Notes: generated from the letters alone by a model not told the origin. DNA of 64,000 nt from Mycolicibacter minnesotensis (GCF_010731755.1 NZ_AP022589.1:3658001-3722000); one strand, 5' to 3'. Counted from the first letter of the stretch, positions 49,681 through 64,000 are shown. A program made the numbers and translations.

Positions 49681-52600
49681 ATGTCAGGTGGGCAGCAGCG
49701 TCGGAACAACCGCCGTAAGACGAATCGGCTGGTGGGCGCGGGCGGCACGGTGGCGGCGTTCCTGACGTTCGGCATGGCCCCGCTGGCAGAAGCCCCTCAG
49801 GCGCGCGCTGACTGGGACTTCGACTGGGTCAATGACCTGTTCACCCCGATCACAGACACGTCCACCGGCTGGGACACCAATGCCTGGGACATCAGCTCGT
49901 GGTTCAGCGGCTGGTCGGCAGACCCGGGCATCGCCGCCGACACCACCTCGTTCGACTGGACGCTGGTGTTCAACTCACTGATCTACCAGCCCTTCCTGAC
50001 GGCCATGGATTCGTGGATCGACAATTCGTCCAACGCCTGGATCATCGACGCGGTTAACGCCTGGGCGCCGGCCGGCCAGATGTTCATCGGCAACGGCGCC
50101 GACGGCACGGCCGAGAGCATCAACGGCGGTGCCGGCGGTCTCTGGTTCGGTAGCGGCGGCGATGGCTTCGACGGCGCCGACGGTATCAACGGCGGTGTGG
50201 GTGGTGCCGCCGGCTGGTTCGGCGACGGTGGCGACGGTGGCGCGGGTGGACTCGGTGCGGACGGCGGCGACGGTGGTGCCGGCGGCCTGATCATGGGCTT
50301 CGGTGGCGCCGGTGGTGCCGGCGGGCTGGGCGGCGACGGCGGTGACGGTGGTGCCGGCCTGGGCTGGCTGTTCGGCGTCGGCGGCGCGGGCGGTGACGGC
50401 GGCGCGGGCCTGGCCGGCACAGTGGGGCTCACCGGTACCTGGTTGGACGGTGGCCTGGGCAACGGTGGCACTGGCGGCGACGGTATGAGCGGTGGCAAGG
50501 GCGGGAACGGCGGCTCGGCCGCCGACTCCCTGTTCGGCACCGGCGGTGTCGGCGGCAAGGGCGGCGCCGGTGGTATCGGCGGCGAGGGCGGTGCCGGTGC
50601 GGCCGGTGACGAGGACAACGTCAACGGCGGCACCGGGGGCACCGGCGGCGCCGGCGGTCTTGGCGGCGAGGGCGGTACCGGCGGCCTCGGCGGGACGCTG
50701 GGCATCAAGGGCGCCGACGGTGCAGACAGCACCATCTACGGTGCCGGCGGCAAGGGTGGTATCGGCGGCGCCGGCATGGACGCCGTGGGCGGCAATGCCG
50801 CGGGTAATGGTGGCAACGGTGGCAACGGTGGCGCCGGCGTTGAGAACGGTAACGGCGGTGCCGGCGGCACGGGCGGTGCCGGCGGTGCCGGTGATGCCAC
50901 CCACAGTGCCGGCAAGGGCGGTGACGGCGGCATCGGTGGTGACGGCGACGAGACCGGCAACGGTGGTGCCGGCGGTATCGGCGGTGCCGGTGGGCTCAGC
51001 GGTACCTACGCGGGCGCCACAGGCGGCGCGGGTGGTCTCGGCGGCGCCGGCGGAATCAGTGGCTCCGAAGCGGGCAATGGTGGTGCCGGCGGCGTGGGTG
51101 GTGTCGGCGGTGCCGGACACGACGGCATCAAGGGCGGTGCCGGATCGGCCGGGGTCTCCGGCGTCAACAACGGCGTCGGCGGTAGCGGCGGCAAGGGCGG
51201 CAATGGCTTTGACGGCGGCGTAGGCGGCGCGGGCGGTAAGGGCGGCGCGCTCCACGCGGACAACGAGGTTGGCAAGGCCGGCACGGACGGAATCGGCGGC
51301 CGGGGCGGCAACGGCGGCGCCGTTGGTGCGGGCGGCGACGGCGGCACCGGCGCGGCGGGCGTCTGGGGTGCCAACGGCTCCGGTGGCCTCGATGGGGCCG
51401 GTGGCGACGGCGGCCAGGCCGGCGGCGTCGGCTTGGCCGGTAACGGCGGTCTCGGTGGCGGCACGGGTGACTACAAGGGTGAAGAAGGTCTCGACGGCAA
51501 CCTGCAGCCGACCCAGGCCAGCAACGGTGGATCGGGCGGTAATGGCGCCGCAGCCGACGGCAGCCACCTCAACGGCGGTAACGGCGGTAACGGCGCCGAC
51601 GGCCACGACGGCGGCAACGGTGGCGCGGGTGGTAATGGCGGCGCTGCGACCACCGGAAACGGCGGTAACGGTGGCTACGGCGGCGACGGCGCCGACAGCA
51701 CCTTCGGCGTCGGCGGCAAGGGCGGCGTAGGCGGCAACGGCGGTGCCTCGGTGTCGGGTAACGGCGGCAACGGTGGTCTCGGCGGCGATGGTGGCAACGG
51801 CGCCGCGGGCAAGCAAGGCACGGACGGTATTGACGGTGACATCACCGCCAACAGCGGTGCCGGCGGTAACGGCGGCAAGGGTGGCGCGGGCTTCGACGGC
51901 GGCGCCGGTGGTGCTGGCGGTAACGGCGGCGCCTCGGTAAGCGGCACTGTGGGCGTCAACGGCAATGGCGGTGACGGCGGCACCGGCGGTGCCGGCGGAG
52001 CCGGTGGTAACGGCGGCAACGGCGCTGCAGGCAACTGGGAGTTCAAGGGCCAATACGGCTTCGGCTCGGGCGGTAAGGGCGGTAACGCCGGTGACGCGGG
52101 TGCCGTCGGCAAGGGTGGCGCCGTGGGCGTTGCCGGAACCGGCGGCAGCGGTGGTGTGGCCGGCGGCAAGGGCGCGGACGGATCCGGAGTTTCCACTGAT
52201 GTCGCCACGGGCGGCAACGGTGGTAACGGCGCGAACAGCGACGGGGTCCTGCACCCGAACGGCGGCGCCGGCGGCGACGGAGGTTCCGGCGGCACCCACG
52301 GCGACGGCGGCACCGGCGGCAATGGTGGCGGCTACTACGCCGGTAACGGCGACCCGAAAGCGCCCTGGGGCGTCGATGGCACGACACCACTCCCTGACCC
52401 GAACCCGGTGACCGGCGGTAATGGCGGCGCCGGCGGTAACGGTGGCGCCGGTGGCAGCGTCTCCGGCAGCGGCGGCGACGGCGGCAACGGCGGAGATGCG
52501 TACAAGCCGGCCGAAACCGACCTCAGCGTCGCGAACAAGGGCGGCAACGGCGGCGCCGGTGGTAACGGCGGCGCCGGCAACGGTGGCGGCAACGGTGGCA

Positions 52601-53811
52601 ATGGCGGCGAAGGTGGTGACGGCAAATCCGGCACCCTCGCCGGCGGTACCGGCGGCGTCGGCGGTAAGGGCGGCGCGGCCACCGGCACCGGCAACGGCGG
52701 CGATGGTGGCGACGGCGGTGCCGGCGGCATCGCGACGGGTTGGAAGTCCGACGGCACCTGGGGCCTGGACGGCTTCACCAACAAGTTCGCCTCCGGCACC
52801 ATCCTGGGTGTCTCCGGTGCCGGTGGCGCCGGTGGCGCCGGTGGGGCGTCTGTCAAGGGTGATGCCGGTGCGGGCGGCAACGGTGGTGACGGCGGCGCCG
52901 CCGCCAGCGACGCCGGTGCCCGCGTCATCTGGGGCGGCGCCGGGGGCAATGGCGGCGCCGGCGGTGCTGCGGCCAACAGCGGTAAGGACGCCGCCGACAG
53001 TGGCGATGGCGGTTTGGGTGGCAACGGAGGCAACGGCGGGGCCGGGGTCATCACCGGTGGCTCTGGCGGGTCCGGCGGGGCCGGCGGCGCCAGCGCCAAC
53101 GGCGTGGGCGGCGCAGGCGGCAAGGGGGGCGAAGGCAACACGGCGTCCGGCTGGAATGACGTCAACGGCAACATCGCCGGCAAGGGCCAGATCCTGGGCT
53201 TCGGCGGCAGCGGCGGCAAGGGCGGCGCCGGCGGCAACGGTGTGACCGGCGGTGCCGGCGGTGACGGCGGCAACGGTGTGAACGGCATCAGCGGCGGCAA
53301 CAAGTTCGGCTCCGGCGGCACCGGTGGAGCCGGCGGCTCCGGTGGCACCGGAACCACCGGTAGCGGCGGCAACGGCGGTGACGGCGGCAACAGCGGCGGC
53401 GGCAGCTGGCGTGCCCAGACCGGCGGCGCCGGCGGAGCGGGCGGCAACAGCACCAGCGGCAAGGGCGGCATCGGCGGCGACGGCGGTAACGGCGGGAGCC
53501 TGACCGGCGCCGGCACCGCACCCACCAACGGAGCGGTCGTCCAGGTCGGCGCCGGAGGTGCCGGTGGTGCCGGTGGCAGCAGCACCAGCACCACGACCAC
53601 CGAAGAAGGCGGTGCCGGTGGTAAGGGCGGTGCCGGTGGCGACGGCGTCGGCACCATCAAGGGTGGTGCCGGCGGTACCGGTGGCACCGGCGGCAAGGCA
53701 GGCAGCGTGGCCGGCGGGGCCGGCGTCAAGGCGCCCACGCCCACCGACACCAACGGAACTGCCGGCGGTGCCGGCGGCGCCGGGGCCGAGGCCAAGGCGC
53801 CCAGCAGCTAA
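49681..53811 (+). CDS. Giant PGRS-type glycine-rich protein without PE domain
   Basis: A 1376-residue protein. The first ~42 residues look like an export signal: a basic stretch with RR ([12 protein letters not shown]), a hydrophobic core and APQARA-D as a probable cleavage site. A unique Trp/Asp-rich region follows ([25 protein letters not shown]). From about residue 140 the rest is tandem Gly-Gly-Ala/Gly-Gly-Asn repeats typical of PGRS domains, probably calcium-binding-like parallel beta rolls. No PE domain or ESX-type YxxxD/E signal is seen, so export by Sec or Tat is inferred. Function is unknown. The next terminator is bidirectional. Confidence 0.85.
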   Translation: MSGGQQRRNNRRKTNRLVGAGGTVAAFLTFGMAPLAEAPQARADWDFDWVNDLFTPITDTSTGWDTNAWDISSWFSGWSADPGIAADTTSFDWTLVFNSLIYQPFLTAMDSWIDNSSNAWIIDAVNAWAPAGQMFIGNGADGTAESINGGAGGLWFGSGGDGFDGADGINGGVGGAAGWFGDGGDGGAGGLGADGGDGGAGGLIMGFGGAGGAGGLGGDGGDGGAGLGWLFGVGGAGGDGGAGLAGTVGLTGTWLDGGLGNGGTGGDGMSGGKGGNGGSAADSLFGTGGVGGKGGAGGIGGEGGAGAAGDEDNVNGGTGGTGGAGGLGGEGGTGGLGGTLGIKGADGADSTIYGAGGKGGIGGAGMDAVGGNAAGNGGNGGNGGAGVENGNGGAGGTGGAGGAGDATHSAGKGGDGGIGGDGDETGNGGAGGIGGAGGLSGTYAGATGGAGGLGGAGGISGSEAGNGGAGGVGGVGGAGHDGIKGGAGSAGVSGVNNGVGGSGGKGGNGFDGGVGGAGGKGGALHADNEVGKAGTDGIGGRGGNGGAVGAGGDGGTGAAGVWGANGSGGLDGAGGDGGQAGGVGLAGNGGLGGGTGDYKGEEGLDGNLQPTQASNGGSGGNGAAADGSHLNGGNGGNGADGHDGGNGGAGGNGGAATTGNGGNGGYGGDGADSTFGVGGKGGVGGNGGASVSGNGGNGGLGGDGGNGAAGKQGTDGIDGDITANSGAGGNGGKGGAGFDGGAGGAGGNGGASVSGTVGVNGNGGDGGTGGAGGAGGNGGNGAAGNWEFKGQYGFGSGGKGGNAGDAGAVGKGGAVGVAGTGGSGGVAGGKGADGSGVSTDVATGGNGGNGANSDGVLHPNGGAGGDGGSGGTHGDGGTGGNGGGYYAGNGDPKAPWGVDGTTPLPDPNPVTGGNGGAGGNGGAGGSVSGSGGDGGNGGDAYKPAETDLSVANKGGNGGAGGNGGAGNGGGNGGNGGEGGDGKSGTLAGGTGGVGGKGGAATGTGNGGDGGDGGAGGIATGWKSDGTWGLDGFTNKFASGTILGVSGAGGAGGAGGASVKGDAGAGGNGGDGGAAASDAGARVIWGGAGGNGGAGGAAANSGKDAADSGDGGLGGNGGNGGAGVITGGSGGSGGAGGASANGVGGAGGKGGEGNTASGWNDVNGNIAGKGQILGFGGSGGKGGAGGNGVTGGAGGDGGNGVNGISGGNKFGSGGTGGAGGSGGTGTTGSGGNGGDGGNSGGGSWRAQTGGAGGAGGNSTSGKGGIGGDGGNGGSLTGAGTAPTNGAVVQVGAGGAGGAGGSSTSTTTTEEGGAGGKGGAGGDGVGTIKGGAGGTGGTGGKAGSVAGGAGVKAPTPTDTNGTAGGAGGAGAEAKAPSS

Positions 53812-53820
53812 ACCCGCAGG

Positions 53821-53870
53821 CGAAAAGCCCCGCACACCGGGTTCTAGGGGCCGGTGGGCGGGGCTTTTCG
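53821..53870. terminator. Bidirectional intrinsic terminator
   Basis: CGAAAAGCCCCGC (53821-53833) pairs with GCGGGGCTTTTCG (53858-53870), and an inner CACCGG/CCGGTG stem extends it. A- and T-tracts on both sides let it end the PGRS gene (plus) and yefM-yoeB (minus). Confidence 0.85.
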
Positions 53871-53890
53871 CCGCCACCGAGGCGGCGCAG

Positions 53891-54148
53891 TCAGTAGTGG
53901 TAGCGGGCTTTGAGGATCTTGACTTCGTCATCGGTGGCCCGGTACACGAGCCGGTGTTGGTCGTCGATGCGACGTGACCAGTAGCCGGACAATTCGCCCT
54001 TCAGTGGCTCGGGTTTGCCGATCCCGCTAAAGGGATCACGTTGGATCTCCGCGATCAGCCTGACGATGCGACGAGCCATCTTCAGATCGGAGCCGAGCCA
54101 GAACTGGAAGTCCTCCCAGCCGGCGGCATCGAATCCGATACGCCTCAC
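53891..54148 (-). CDS. yoeB: YoeB-type mRNA interferase toxin
   Basis: An 85-residue ribosome-dependent endoribonuclease of the RelE superfamily. Catalytic residues line up with YoeB: Glu47 in KPEPLKG, Arg66 in DDQHRLVY, and His84-Tyr85 ending the protein (ARYHY). The GTG start overlaps the antitoxin stop (GTGA), so toxin translation is coupled to yefM. The pair is separated from the PGRS gene by a shared terminator. Confidence 0.93.
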   Translation of the reverse strand: MRRIGFDAAGWEDFQFWLGSDLKMARRIVRLIAEIQRDPFSGIGKPEPLKGELSGYWSRRIDDQHRLVYRATDDEVKILKARYHY

Positions 54149-54420
54149 GCCTCGCCGCCGGCCATCTCCCGCAGCGTCTCAATCGACGTGGTCGATGTGG
54201 CCTGTCCCTGCCGGTCGCGGGCGACGGCCTCCATCAGTCGCCGGGCGTTCTCCGGGGACCGCAACAGATAGACCGTTTCCTGCCAGGAGTCGTAGTCGTC
54301 GGCGGACATCAGCACGGCATCCCCTCCGCGCGACGTGATGCGCACCGGCTGGTGGTCAGTGTTGACCTGCTCCAGCAGCGGGAACAGCTGTTTGCGGGCT
54401 TCGCTTGCGCTCATGGACAT
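54145..54420 (-). CDS. yefM: YefM-type antitoxin
   Basis: A 91-residue Phd/YefM-family antitoxin. The N-terminal DNA-binding domain is [46 protein letters not shown]. The C-terminal toxin-neutralising tail is disordered ([13 protein letters not shown]). ATG 54420 is chosen; ATG 54414 is also in frame. It is first gene of the toxin-antitoxin operon and is expected to repress its own promoter with YoeB through the palindrome at 54454-54472. Confidence 0.93.
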   Translation of the reverse strand: MSMSASEARKQLFPLLEQVNTDHQPVRITSRGGDAVLMSADDYDSWQETVYLLRSPENARRLMEAVARDRQGQATSTTSIETLREMAGGEA

Positions 54421-54453
54421 GGCCGACCCCCGACTTAGAATGGTACAACTTTG

Positions 54454-54472
54454 TCGTACTACTATAGTACGA
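54454..54472. promoter_or_regulatory. YefM-YoeB operator palindrome
   Basis: TCGTACTA-cta-TAGTACGA is a perfect inverted repeat with 8-base arms, 34 bases upstream of the yefM ATG. Its GTAC cores match known YefM/Phd-type operator half-sites, and another GTAC half-site lies at 54443-54446. Confidence 0.7.
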
Positions 54473-54548
54473 TCTGACTTTCGGGGCGGCAATGTCGGGT
54501 TCGTTGACGTACGACTCACTGCGGCGCGGCGCGTCGCAGTCGATATGA

Positions 54549-55690
<1,142 letters not shown>

Positions 55691-55691
<1 letters not shown>

Positions 55692-58174
55692 TGCGTATTC
55701 CCTACAGCTGGTTGCGCGAGACCCTGATCGCCGGCGCGCCGGGCTTCGACATCACCGCCGCCGAACTGGAGCAGGCGCTGCTGCAGATCGGCCACGAAGT
55801 CGAAGGCGTGCACACCCTGGGGCCGGTCACCGGACCGCTGACAGTCGGCCGGGTCGCCGAGATCGAGGAACTCACCGAGTTCAAGAAGCCGATCCGGGCC
55901 TGCCGGGTGGACGTCGGCGAACCCGAGCCCCGCGACATCGTCTGTGGCGCCACCAACTTCGCCGTCGGTGACTTGGTGGTGGTGGCCTTGCCGGGTGCGG
56001 TGCTGCCCGGCGACTTCACGATCGCCACCCGCAAGACCTACGGGCGCACCTCCGACGGGATGATCTGCTCGGCCTCCGAGCTGCGGCTGAGCACCGATCA
56101 CTCCGGCATCCTGGTGCTGCCGGCCGGCACCGCGCAGCCGGGCGCCGACGCGCATGAGGTGTTGGGCCTCGATGATGTGGTCTACGAGCTGGCGATCACG
56201 CCCGATCGCGGCTACTGCATGTCGGTGCGTGGCCTGGCACGTGACCTCGCCTGCGCTCTGGATCTGGACTTCGCCGACCCGGCCGACGTTGCGGCCCTGC
56301 CCGCCGACGGCCAGGCGTGGCCGCTGACCGTGCAACCCGACACCGGGGTGCGCCGCTTCGCGCTGCGCAGCGTCACCGGGATCGACCCCGCGGCGGTCTC
56401 GCCGTGGTGGCTGCAACGTCGCCTGGCACTGTGCGGTATCCGGGCGATCTCGCCGGCCGTCGACGCCACCAACTACGTCATGGTGGAACTCGGCCACCCC
56501 ATGCACGCCCACGACCGGGCGCGCATCACCGGCGGATTCGACGTCCGATTCGCCCGCCCCGGCGAGACCGTCACCACCCTCGATAACATCGAACGCACGC
56601 TGGAAGCGGCCGATGTGTTGATCGTTGACGACGTCGCCACCGCGGCCATCGGCGGCGTCATGGGCTCGGGCAGCACCGAAATGCGTGACGACTCAACCGA
56701 TGTGCTGCTGGAAGCCGCCATCTGGGATCCGGCGGCGGTGTCGCGAACCGCTCGGCGGCTGCACCTGCCCAGCGAGGCCGCCCGGCGCTACGAACGCTCG
56801 GTGGACCCGGCCATCTCGGTGGCGGTACTCGATCGCTGTGCGACGCTGCTGGCCGACATCGCCGGGGGAGTGATCGGAACCGGGCTGACCGACTGGCGCG
56901 GTGAACCGGCTGTACAGCACTGGAACCCGGCTGCCGTGGAGATCGCCGCCGACCTACCGGACCGCACCGCGGGAGTGAGCTACCCCGAGGGAACCACCGT
57001 GCGCCGGCTTACCCAGATCGGCTGCGAGGTGGCGATCGCGGGCGACACACTGACCGTCACTCCACCGAGCTGGCGGCCGGATCTGCGCCAGCCCGCCGAC
57101 CTGGTCGAGGAAGTACTGCGGCTCGAGGGCCTGGAATCCATCCCGTCGGTGCTGCCAGCGGCACCGGCCGGACGCGGCCTGACCCCCACCCAGCGCCGGT
57201 GCCGCGCCATCGGCAAGTCGCTGGCCCTGGCCGGCTACGTGGAGGTGCTCGGCACGCCGTTTTTGCCCGCCGGGGTGTTCGACACCTGGGGCCTGGCCGC
57301 CGACGACCCACGCCGCAACACCGTCTCGGTGCTCAACCCGCTGGAGGCCGATCGGCCCCAGCTGGCCAGCACCCTGCTGCCCGGTCTGTTGGAAGCCTTG
57401 AACCGCAACGTGTCTCGTGGCATGAGTGATGTGGCGCTGTTCGCCATCGCCCAGGTGGTGCAGTCGGCAGGTCCGGCCGAGTTCCCGGCCGTCACCCCCG
57501 CCCGACGCCCGACCGATGCCGAGATCGCCGGGATCGACGCCGCCCTGCCGCGTCAGCCGCAGCACATCGCGGTAGCACTGACCGGCCTGGCCGAACCCCG
57601 TGGCCCGTGGGGGCCGGGGCGGCCCGTCGAGGCCGCCGACGCCATCGAGGCGGCCCGGGTGATCGCCCGTGCCAGCGGCGTCGAGGTGACTTTGCGCTCC
57701 GCGGCCCACCTGCCCTGGCACCCCGGCCGCTGCGCCGAGGTGCTGGTCGGCGACACCGTGATCGGGCACGCCGGGCAACTGCACCCGGCCGTCATCGAAC
57801 GTGCCGGCCTGCCCAAGGGCACCTGTGCGGTCGAACTCGACCTGGACGCCGTCGAAGTGACCGTGGCGCTGCCCGCCCCACGGGTCTCCCCGTTCCCGGC
57901 GGTGTTCCAGGACCTGGCCCTGGTGGTCGATGAGAAGGTGACCGCGCAATCGGTGGCCGACGCCGTCCGTGACGGCGCCGGGGAGCTGTTGGAGGACATC
58001 GCGCTGTTCGACGTCTACACCGGACCCCAGGTCGGTGCGGGCCGCAAGTCGCTGGCGTTCGCGCTGCGCTTCCGGGCCACCGACCGCACGCTGACCGAGG
58101 ACGAGGCCAGCGCCGCCCGCGATGCCGCCGTCGCCCGTGCCGGAGAGGCCGTGGGGGCCGCGCTGCGGGGCTAG
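55691..58174 (+). CDS. pheT: Phenylalanyl-tRNA synthetase beta subunit
   Basis: Editing and tRNA-binding subunit, 827 residues. In order: an N-terminal OB/EMAP-like tRNA-binding domain ([25 protein letters not shown]), the B3/B4 editing domain (residues ~200-390), a B5 domain, and an inactive synthetase-like fold. The C-terminal ferredoxin-like anticodon-binding domain ([27 protein letters not shown]) ends the protein. It is coupled to pheS by a one-base overlap. Confidence 0.96.
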
Positions 58175-58234
58175 ATTCCTCGGGAGCCGCCAGGCATGCT
58201 GGACGCACACTCTGGCCGAGAGGAATTCGGACAT

Positions 58235-59683
58235 ATGACGCAGCAGGCTCAAACCGTTGACGTCGTCGTCCTAGGCGCTGGACCGGTCGGGGAGAACGTC
58301 GCCGACCGCGCTCGCGCCGCCGGACTGACGGTGGCGATCGTGGAACGTGAACTGATCGGCGGTGAATGTTCCTACTGGGCCTGTGTGCCCAGCAAGGCCC
58401 TGCTGCGTCCGGTGCTGGCCCTCGATGACGCCCGCCGGGTGGCCGGCGCCCGTGAAGCCGTGAGTTCCTCTATCGACGCCGCCGCGGTCTTCGGCCGGCG
58501 CAATCACTATGTGGGCGACTGGGACGACTCCGGGCAGGCGGACTGGATCGAGGCGATCGGGGCGACGCTGGTGCGCGGCCACGGCCGTCTGGACGGTCCG
58601 CGTCGCGTGGTGGTCACCAGTTCCACCGGTGAGGTGGCGTTGACCGCCCGGCACGCGGTGGTGGTCTGTACCGGGACCCGAGCGGCGCTTCCAGACCTGC
58701 CCGGCATGGCGCAGGCCCGACCGTGGACCAATCGCGAAGCCACCGAGGCCACCTCGGTGCCCCAGCGCATGGCTGTGGTGGGAGCCGGCGGTGTGGGCGT
58801 GGAAATGGCCACCGCCTGGCAGGGTTTGGGTTCGGCGGTGACCCTGCTGGTCCGTGGATCGGGGTTGCTGCCGCGGATGGAGCCGTTCGTCGGCGAATAC
58901 GTGGCCCGGGGCCTGGCCGATGCCGGTGTCGACGTGCGCACCGGTGTCTCGGTCGCCCGGCTGGCCCGTCCCGACGCCGGCGGCCCGGTGCGCCTGGAGC
59001 TGACCGACGGCAGTGAACTGGAGGTCGACGAGATCCTGTTCGCGACGGGCCGCACTCCGCTCACCGACGACATCGGGCTCCAGACGGTGGGCCTGCGTCC
59101 CGGTGACTGGCTGGAGGTGGACGACACCTGCGGGGTGCGGGCGGTCGAGGACGGCTGGCTCTATGCCTGCGGCGACGCCAACCACCGGGCGCTGCTGACC
59201 CACGAGGGCAAATACCAGGCACGCATCGCCGGCGACGCGATCGGGGCCAGGGCGGCCGGAACGCCCCTGGACACCGCACCGTGGGGCAAGCACGCGGCCA
59301 CCGCCGACCACCATGCCGTGCCCCAGGTGTTCTTCACCGACCCCGAAGCGTCCGCGGTGGGCCTGTCCGCTGCGGAGGCCGAGCAGGCCGGCCACCGAAT
59401 TCAGGTGGTGGACGTGGAGATCGGCGAGGCAGTGATGGGCGCCAAGCTGCATGCCGACGGCTATCGCGGGCGGGCACGCATGGTGGTCGACACCGACAGT
59501 GAACTGCTGCTCGGTGTCACGTTCGTGGGGCCGGGTGTGGCCGACCTGTTGCATTCGGCCACTGTCGCCGTCGCGGGTCAGGTGCCGATCAGCCGGCTGT
59601 GGCACGCGGTGCCGTGCTTTCCGACCATCAGTGAGGTGTGGTTACGGCTGTTGGAGGCCTACCGCGACTCCGCCTCCACCTGA
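58235..59683 (+). CDS. FAD-dependent pyridine nucleotide-disulfide oxidoreductase
   Basis: A 482-residue class I flavoprotein disulfide reductase related to dihydrolipoamide dehydrogenase and mercuric reductase. It has FAD-binding VVVLGAGPVGENVADRARAAG, the redox cysteines Cys45 and Cys50 in GGECSYWACVPSKALLRP, and NAD(P)-binding MAVVGAGGVGVEMATAW. A second FAD segment (LYACGDANHRALLTH) and a C-terminal dimer domain (HAVPCFPTISEVWLRLLE) follow. The HxxP..E pattern at the end resembles mercuric-reductase-like members. The substrate is unknown. GAGAGGA lies 10 bases before ATG 58235. Confidence 0.88.
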   Translation: MTQQAQTVDVVVLGAGPVGENVADRARAAGLTVAIVERELIGGECSYWACVPSKALLRPVLALDDARRVAGAREAVSSSIDAAAVFGRRNHYVGDWDDSGQADWIEAIGATLVRGHGRLDGPRRVVVTSSTGEVALTARHAVVVCTGTRAALPDLPGMAQARPWTNREATEATSVPQRMAVVGAGGVGVEMATAWQGLGSAVTLLVRGSGLLPRMEPFVGEYVARGLADAGVDVRTGVSVARLARPDAGGPVRLELTDGSELEVDEILFATGRTPLTDDIGLQTVGLRPGDWLEVDDTCGVRAVEDGWLYACGDANHRALLTHEGKYQARIAGDAIGARAAGTPLDTAPWGKHAATADHHAVPQVFFTDPEASAVGLSAAEAEQAGHRIQVVDVEIGEAVMGAKLHADGYRGRARMVVDTDSELLLGVTFVGPGVADLLHSATVAVAGQVPISRLWHAVPCFPTISEVWLRLLEAYRDSAST

Positions 59684-59740
59684 CGCGTCGACTACCGTCA
59701 GCGATCGGGTCGGGATGCCCCGCAACCGCCCCGTTATTAG

Positions 59741-62015
<2,275 letters not shown>

Positions 62016-62019
<4 letters not shown>

Positions 62020-62891
62020 GTGAACCGACCACCGCCGTCAAGGCCCAAGTCCTGGCCGAAGCCCTGCCGTGGCTCAAGCAGCTCTACGGCAAGATCGTCG
62101 TCGTCAAATACGGCGGCAACGCCATGACCGACGACACTCTCAAGCACGCCTTCGCCGCCGACATGGCGTTTCTGCGTAACTGCGGCATCCAGCCAGTGGT
62201 GGTACACGGCGGGGGCCCGCAGATCAGCGCCATGCTCAAGAAGCTCGGCATCGAAGGCGACTTCAAGGGCGGATTCCGGGTCACCACACCCGAAGTGCTC
62301 GACGTGGCGCGCATGGTGCTGTTCGGCCAGGTCGGCCGCGAACTCGTCGGGTTGATCAACGCGCACGGGCCCTACGCGGTCGGCATCACCGGAGAGGACG
62401 CCGCACTGTTCACCGCGATCCGGCGCAGTGTCAGCGTCGACGGTGTCGACACCGACATCGGCCTGGTGGGCGACGTCGACCAGGTGAACACCGCCGCGGT
62501 GCTGGACCTCATTGCCGCAGGACGGATTCCGGTGGTCTCCACCCTGGCACCCGACCCCGAAGGCGTGGTGCACAACATCAACGCCGACACCGCCGCCGCT
62601 GCCTTGGCCGAAGCGCTACAGGCGGAGAAGCTGCTGATGCTCACCGACGTCGACGGCCTCTACACCGACTGGCCCAACACCGATTCGCTGGTCAGCGAGA
62701 TCGACACCGACACATTGGCGCAACTTCTGCCGAAACTGGAATCCGGCATGATCCCCAAGGTCGAAGCCTGCCTGCGCGCGGTCCGCGGTGGAGTGCCCAG
62801 CGCCCACATCATCGACGGTCGCGTCCAACACTGTGTGCTCGTCGAGCTGTTCACCAACGCCGGCACCGGAACCAAGGTGGTAAGCCCATGA
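62016..62891 (+). CDS. argB: Acetylglutamate kinase
   Basis: Phosphorylates N-acetylglutamate; a feedback-controlled step. The 291-residue product has [22 protein letters not shown], the substrate loop [13 protein letters not shown] and the ATP site [17 protein letters not shown]. The N-terminal helix ([17 protein letters not shown]) that supports arginine-sensitive hexamers is present. It is coupled to argJ and argD by ATGA overlaps. Confidence 0.97.
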
Positions 62892-64000
62892 AAAGCCTGC
62901 AGGACCGCTGGTCCGCGGTGATGATGAACAACTACGGCACCCCGCCACTGGCTCTGGTCAGCGGCGACGGCGCGGTGGTGATCGACGAGTCGGGCAAGAG
63001 CTACGTCGACCTGCTGGGCGGCATCGCGGTCAACGTGCTGGGGCATCGGCATCCGGCGGTGATCGAGGCCGTCACCACCCAGCTGAACACGTTGGGCCAC
63101 ACCTCCAACCTGTATGCCACCGAACCGGGCATCGCCCTGGCCGAGGGACTGGTCGATCACCTGGGCGTCCCGGCGCGGGTCTTCTTCTGCAACTCGGGAA
63201 CCGAGGCCAACGAAGTCGCCTTCAAGATGACCCGCCTCACCGGTAAGACGAAGATCGTTGCCGCCCAAGGGGCATTCCATGGCCGGACCATGGGTTCGCT
63301 GGCACTGACCGGGCAACCCGACAAGCAGGCCCCGTTCGAGCCGCTGCCCGGCGAGGTCGTGCACGTGCCCTACGGCGACACCAAGGCACTGGCCGCCGAG
63401 GTCGATGCGACCACTGCGGCAGTGTTCCTGGAGCCCATCATGGGCGAGGGCGGCGTGGTCACCCCGCCGGCCGGCTACCTGGCCGAGGCCCGCGGCATCA
63501 CCGCGGCCCACGGCGCGCTGCTGGTGCTCGACGAAGTCCAGACCGGGATCGGGCGCACCGGGGCGTTCTACGCCCACCAGCACGACGGCATCGTCCCCGA
63601 CATCGTCACGCTGGCCAAGGGCCTGGGCGGGGGACTGCCGATCGGCGCCTGTGTGGCCGTCGGCGCGGCCGGAGACCTGTTGACCCCGGGCCTGCACGGC
63701 AGCACCTTCGGCGGCAACCCGGTGTGCACGGCAGCCGCACTGGCGGTGCTGCGGACACTGGCCGACGGCGACCTGATCACTCGGGCCGGCACGCTGGGCA
63801 AGACGCTCAGCCACGGCATCGAGGAGTTGGGACACCCACTGGTCGACCACGTCCGCGGCAAGGGCCTGCTGGCCGGCGTGGTGCTGACCGCGCCCAAGGC
63901 CAAGGCCGTCGAACTCGCCGCACGCGAGGCGGGCTTCCTGGTCAACGCCGCTGCAGCGGGTGTGGTGCGACTGGCACCGCCGCTGATCGTCAGCGATGAA
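62888..64000 (+). CDS. argD: Acetylornithine aminotransferase, 3'-truncated by window edge
   Basis: PLP enzyme that converts N-acetylglutamate semialdehyde to N-acetylornithine; some also act on succinyldiaminopimelate. The 371 visible codons, with no stop, include [15 protein letters not shown], the phosphate-binding [14 protein letters not shown], the aspartate in [15 protein letters not shown] and the PLP lysine Lys244 in TLAKGLGGG. Only the last few dozen residues are missing. ATG 62888 overlaps the argB stop. The next genes are expected to be argF and argR outside the window. Confidence 0.97.
   Translation, partial: MKSLQDRWSAVMMNNYGTPPLALVSGDGAVVIDESGKSYVDLLGGIAVNVLGHRHPAVIEAVTTQLNTLGHTSNLYATEPGIALAEGLVDHLGVPARVFFCNSGTEANEVAFKMTRLTGKTKIVAAQGAFHGRTMGSLALTGQPDKQAPFEPLPGEVVHVPYGDTKALAAEVDATTAAVFLEPIMGEGGVVTPPAGYLAEARGITAAHGALLVLDEVQTGIGRTGAFYAHQHDGIVPDIVTLAKGLGGGLPIGACVAVGAAGDLLTPGLHGSTFGGNPVCTAAALAVLRTLADGDLITRAGTLGKTLSHGIEELGHPLVDHVRGKGLLAGVVLTAPKAKAVELAAREAGFLVNAAAAGVVRLAPPLIVSDE

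Noticed and set aside
50101..53800. Regular short repeats that could suggest a CRISPR array or tandem DNA repeat
   Set aside because: The period follows glycine-rich codons in one open frame and there are no unique spacers of constant length.
49975..53931. 1318-codon open frame antisense to the PGRS gene, plus several long Pro-rich and Ala-rich frames in the same region
   Set aside because: They are mirror images of the GGC/GGN repeat codons; composition is pure low complexity and there is no start context. The plus-strand frame has the signal peptide and the known PGRS repeat.

Overview
The window is a stretch of high-GC actinobacterial chromosome from a mycobacterium. It carries a complete Pup-proteasome cluster (mpa, dop, pup, prcB, prcA), a lysX gene that fuses lysyl-tRNA synthetase to a lipid lysyltransferase, an LppK/MTB12 antigen pair, a coaE-GrpB fusion, and a very large glycine-rich PGRS protein. 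The PGRS protein has no PE domain, a form I associate with non-tuberculous lineages such as the M. terrae complex. That species-level placement is a guess; the genus-level placement is firm. The sequence is almost entirely genes; the longest non-coding stretch is the structured infC leader (44907-45270). No tRNA, rRNA, insertion sequence, prophage or CRISPR array was seen.

Layout. Positions 1-4591: 3' part of metH, a HAD phosphatase, hisE, hisG and a DUF4126 membrane protein. 4600-9950: thioesterase and RecB-like nuclease (minus), trmI (plus), a large unrecognised protein with a zincin-like motif (minus), and the paralogous antigens LppK and MTB12 (minus). 10096-16725: the Pup-proteasome system, ending with an unexpected GntR-type regulator; pafA, the Pup ligase gene, is not in the window. 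16735-22965: DUF167, a thiolase-like/DUF35 pair with a KstR-type operator, a small monooxygenase-fold protein, polA and a PrsW-type membrane protease. 23130-30492: rpsA, coaE, an exported unknown, DUF402, uvrB and an MFS transporter. 30456-32803: an arsenic cluster (acr3-arsC fusion, cadI, divergent arsR with two operator palindromes). 32811-41534: GT-C glycosyltransferase, universal stress protein, MBL hydrolase, uvrA, AlkZ-like winged-helix protein, a small unknown and a membrane esterase. 41559-47351: lysX, then infC-rpmI-rplT-tsnR behind a leader with three hairpins, the last an intrinsic terminator. 47359-54420: MpaB-family protein, adenylate cyclase, PGRS giant and a YefM-YoeB toxin-antitoxin pair. 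54639-64000: pheS-pheT, a flavin disulfide oxidoreductase, and argC-argJ-argB-argD, cut by the window end.

Gene order matches two blocks of the M. tuberculosis chromosome (about Rv2109c-Rv2124c and Rv1627c-Rv1653 onwards, from memory) joined at about position 16700. Many single genes (trmI, dop, polA, uvrB, uvrA, the MBL hydrolase, lysX, the cyclase) have a TANNNT -10 element 6-8 bases before the start codon, which suggests leaderless transcripts. The operons use tight ATGA, GTGA or TGATG overlaps (pup-prcB-prcA, uvrB-MFS, pheS-pheT, argC-argJ-argB-argD, yefM-yoeB), so translational coupling is widespread.

The most interesting points are the infC leader attenuator, the zincin-like protein at 7101-8807, the degenerate GntR/FCD regulator attached to the proteasome genes, the PE-less PGRS protein, the KstR-type operator, the arsenic island operators and a palindromic intergenic element after polA.
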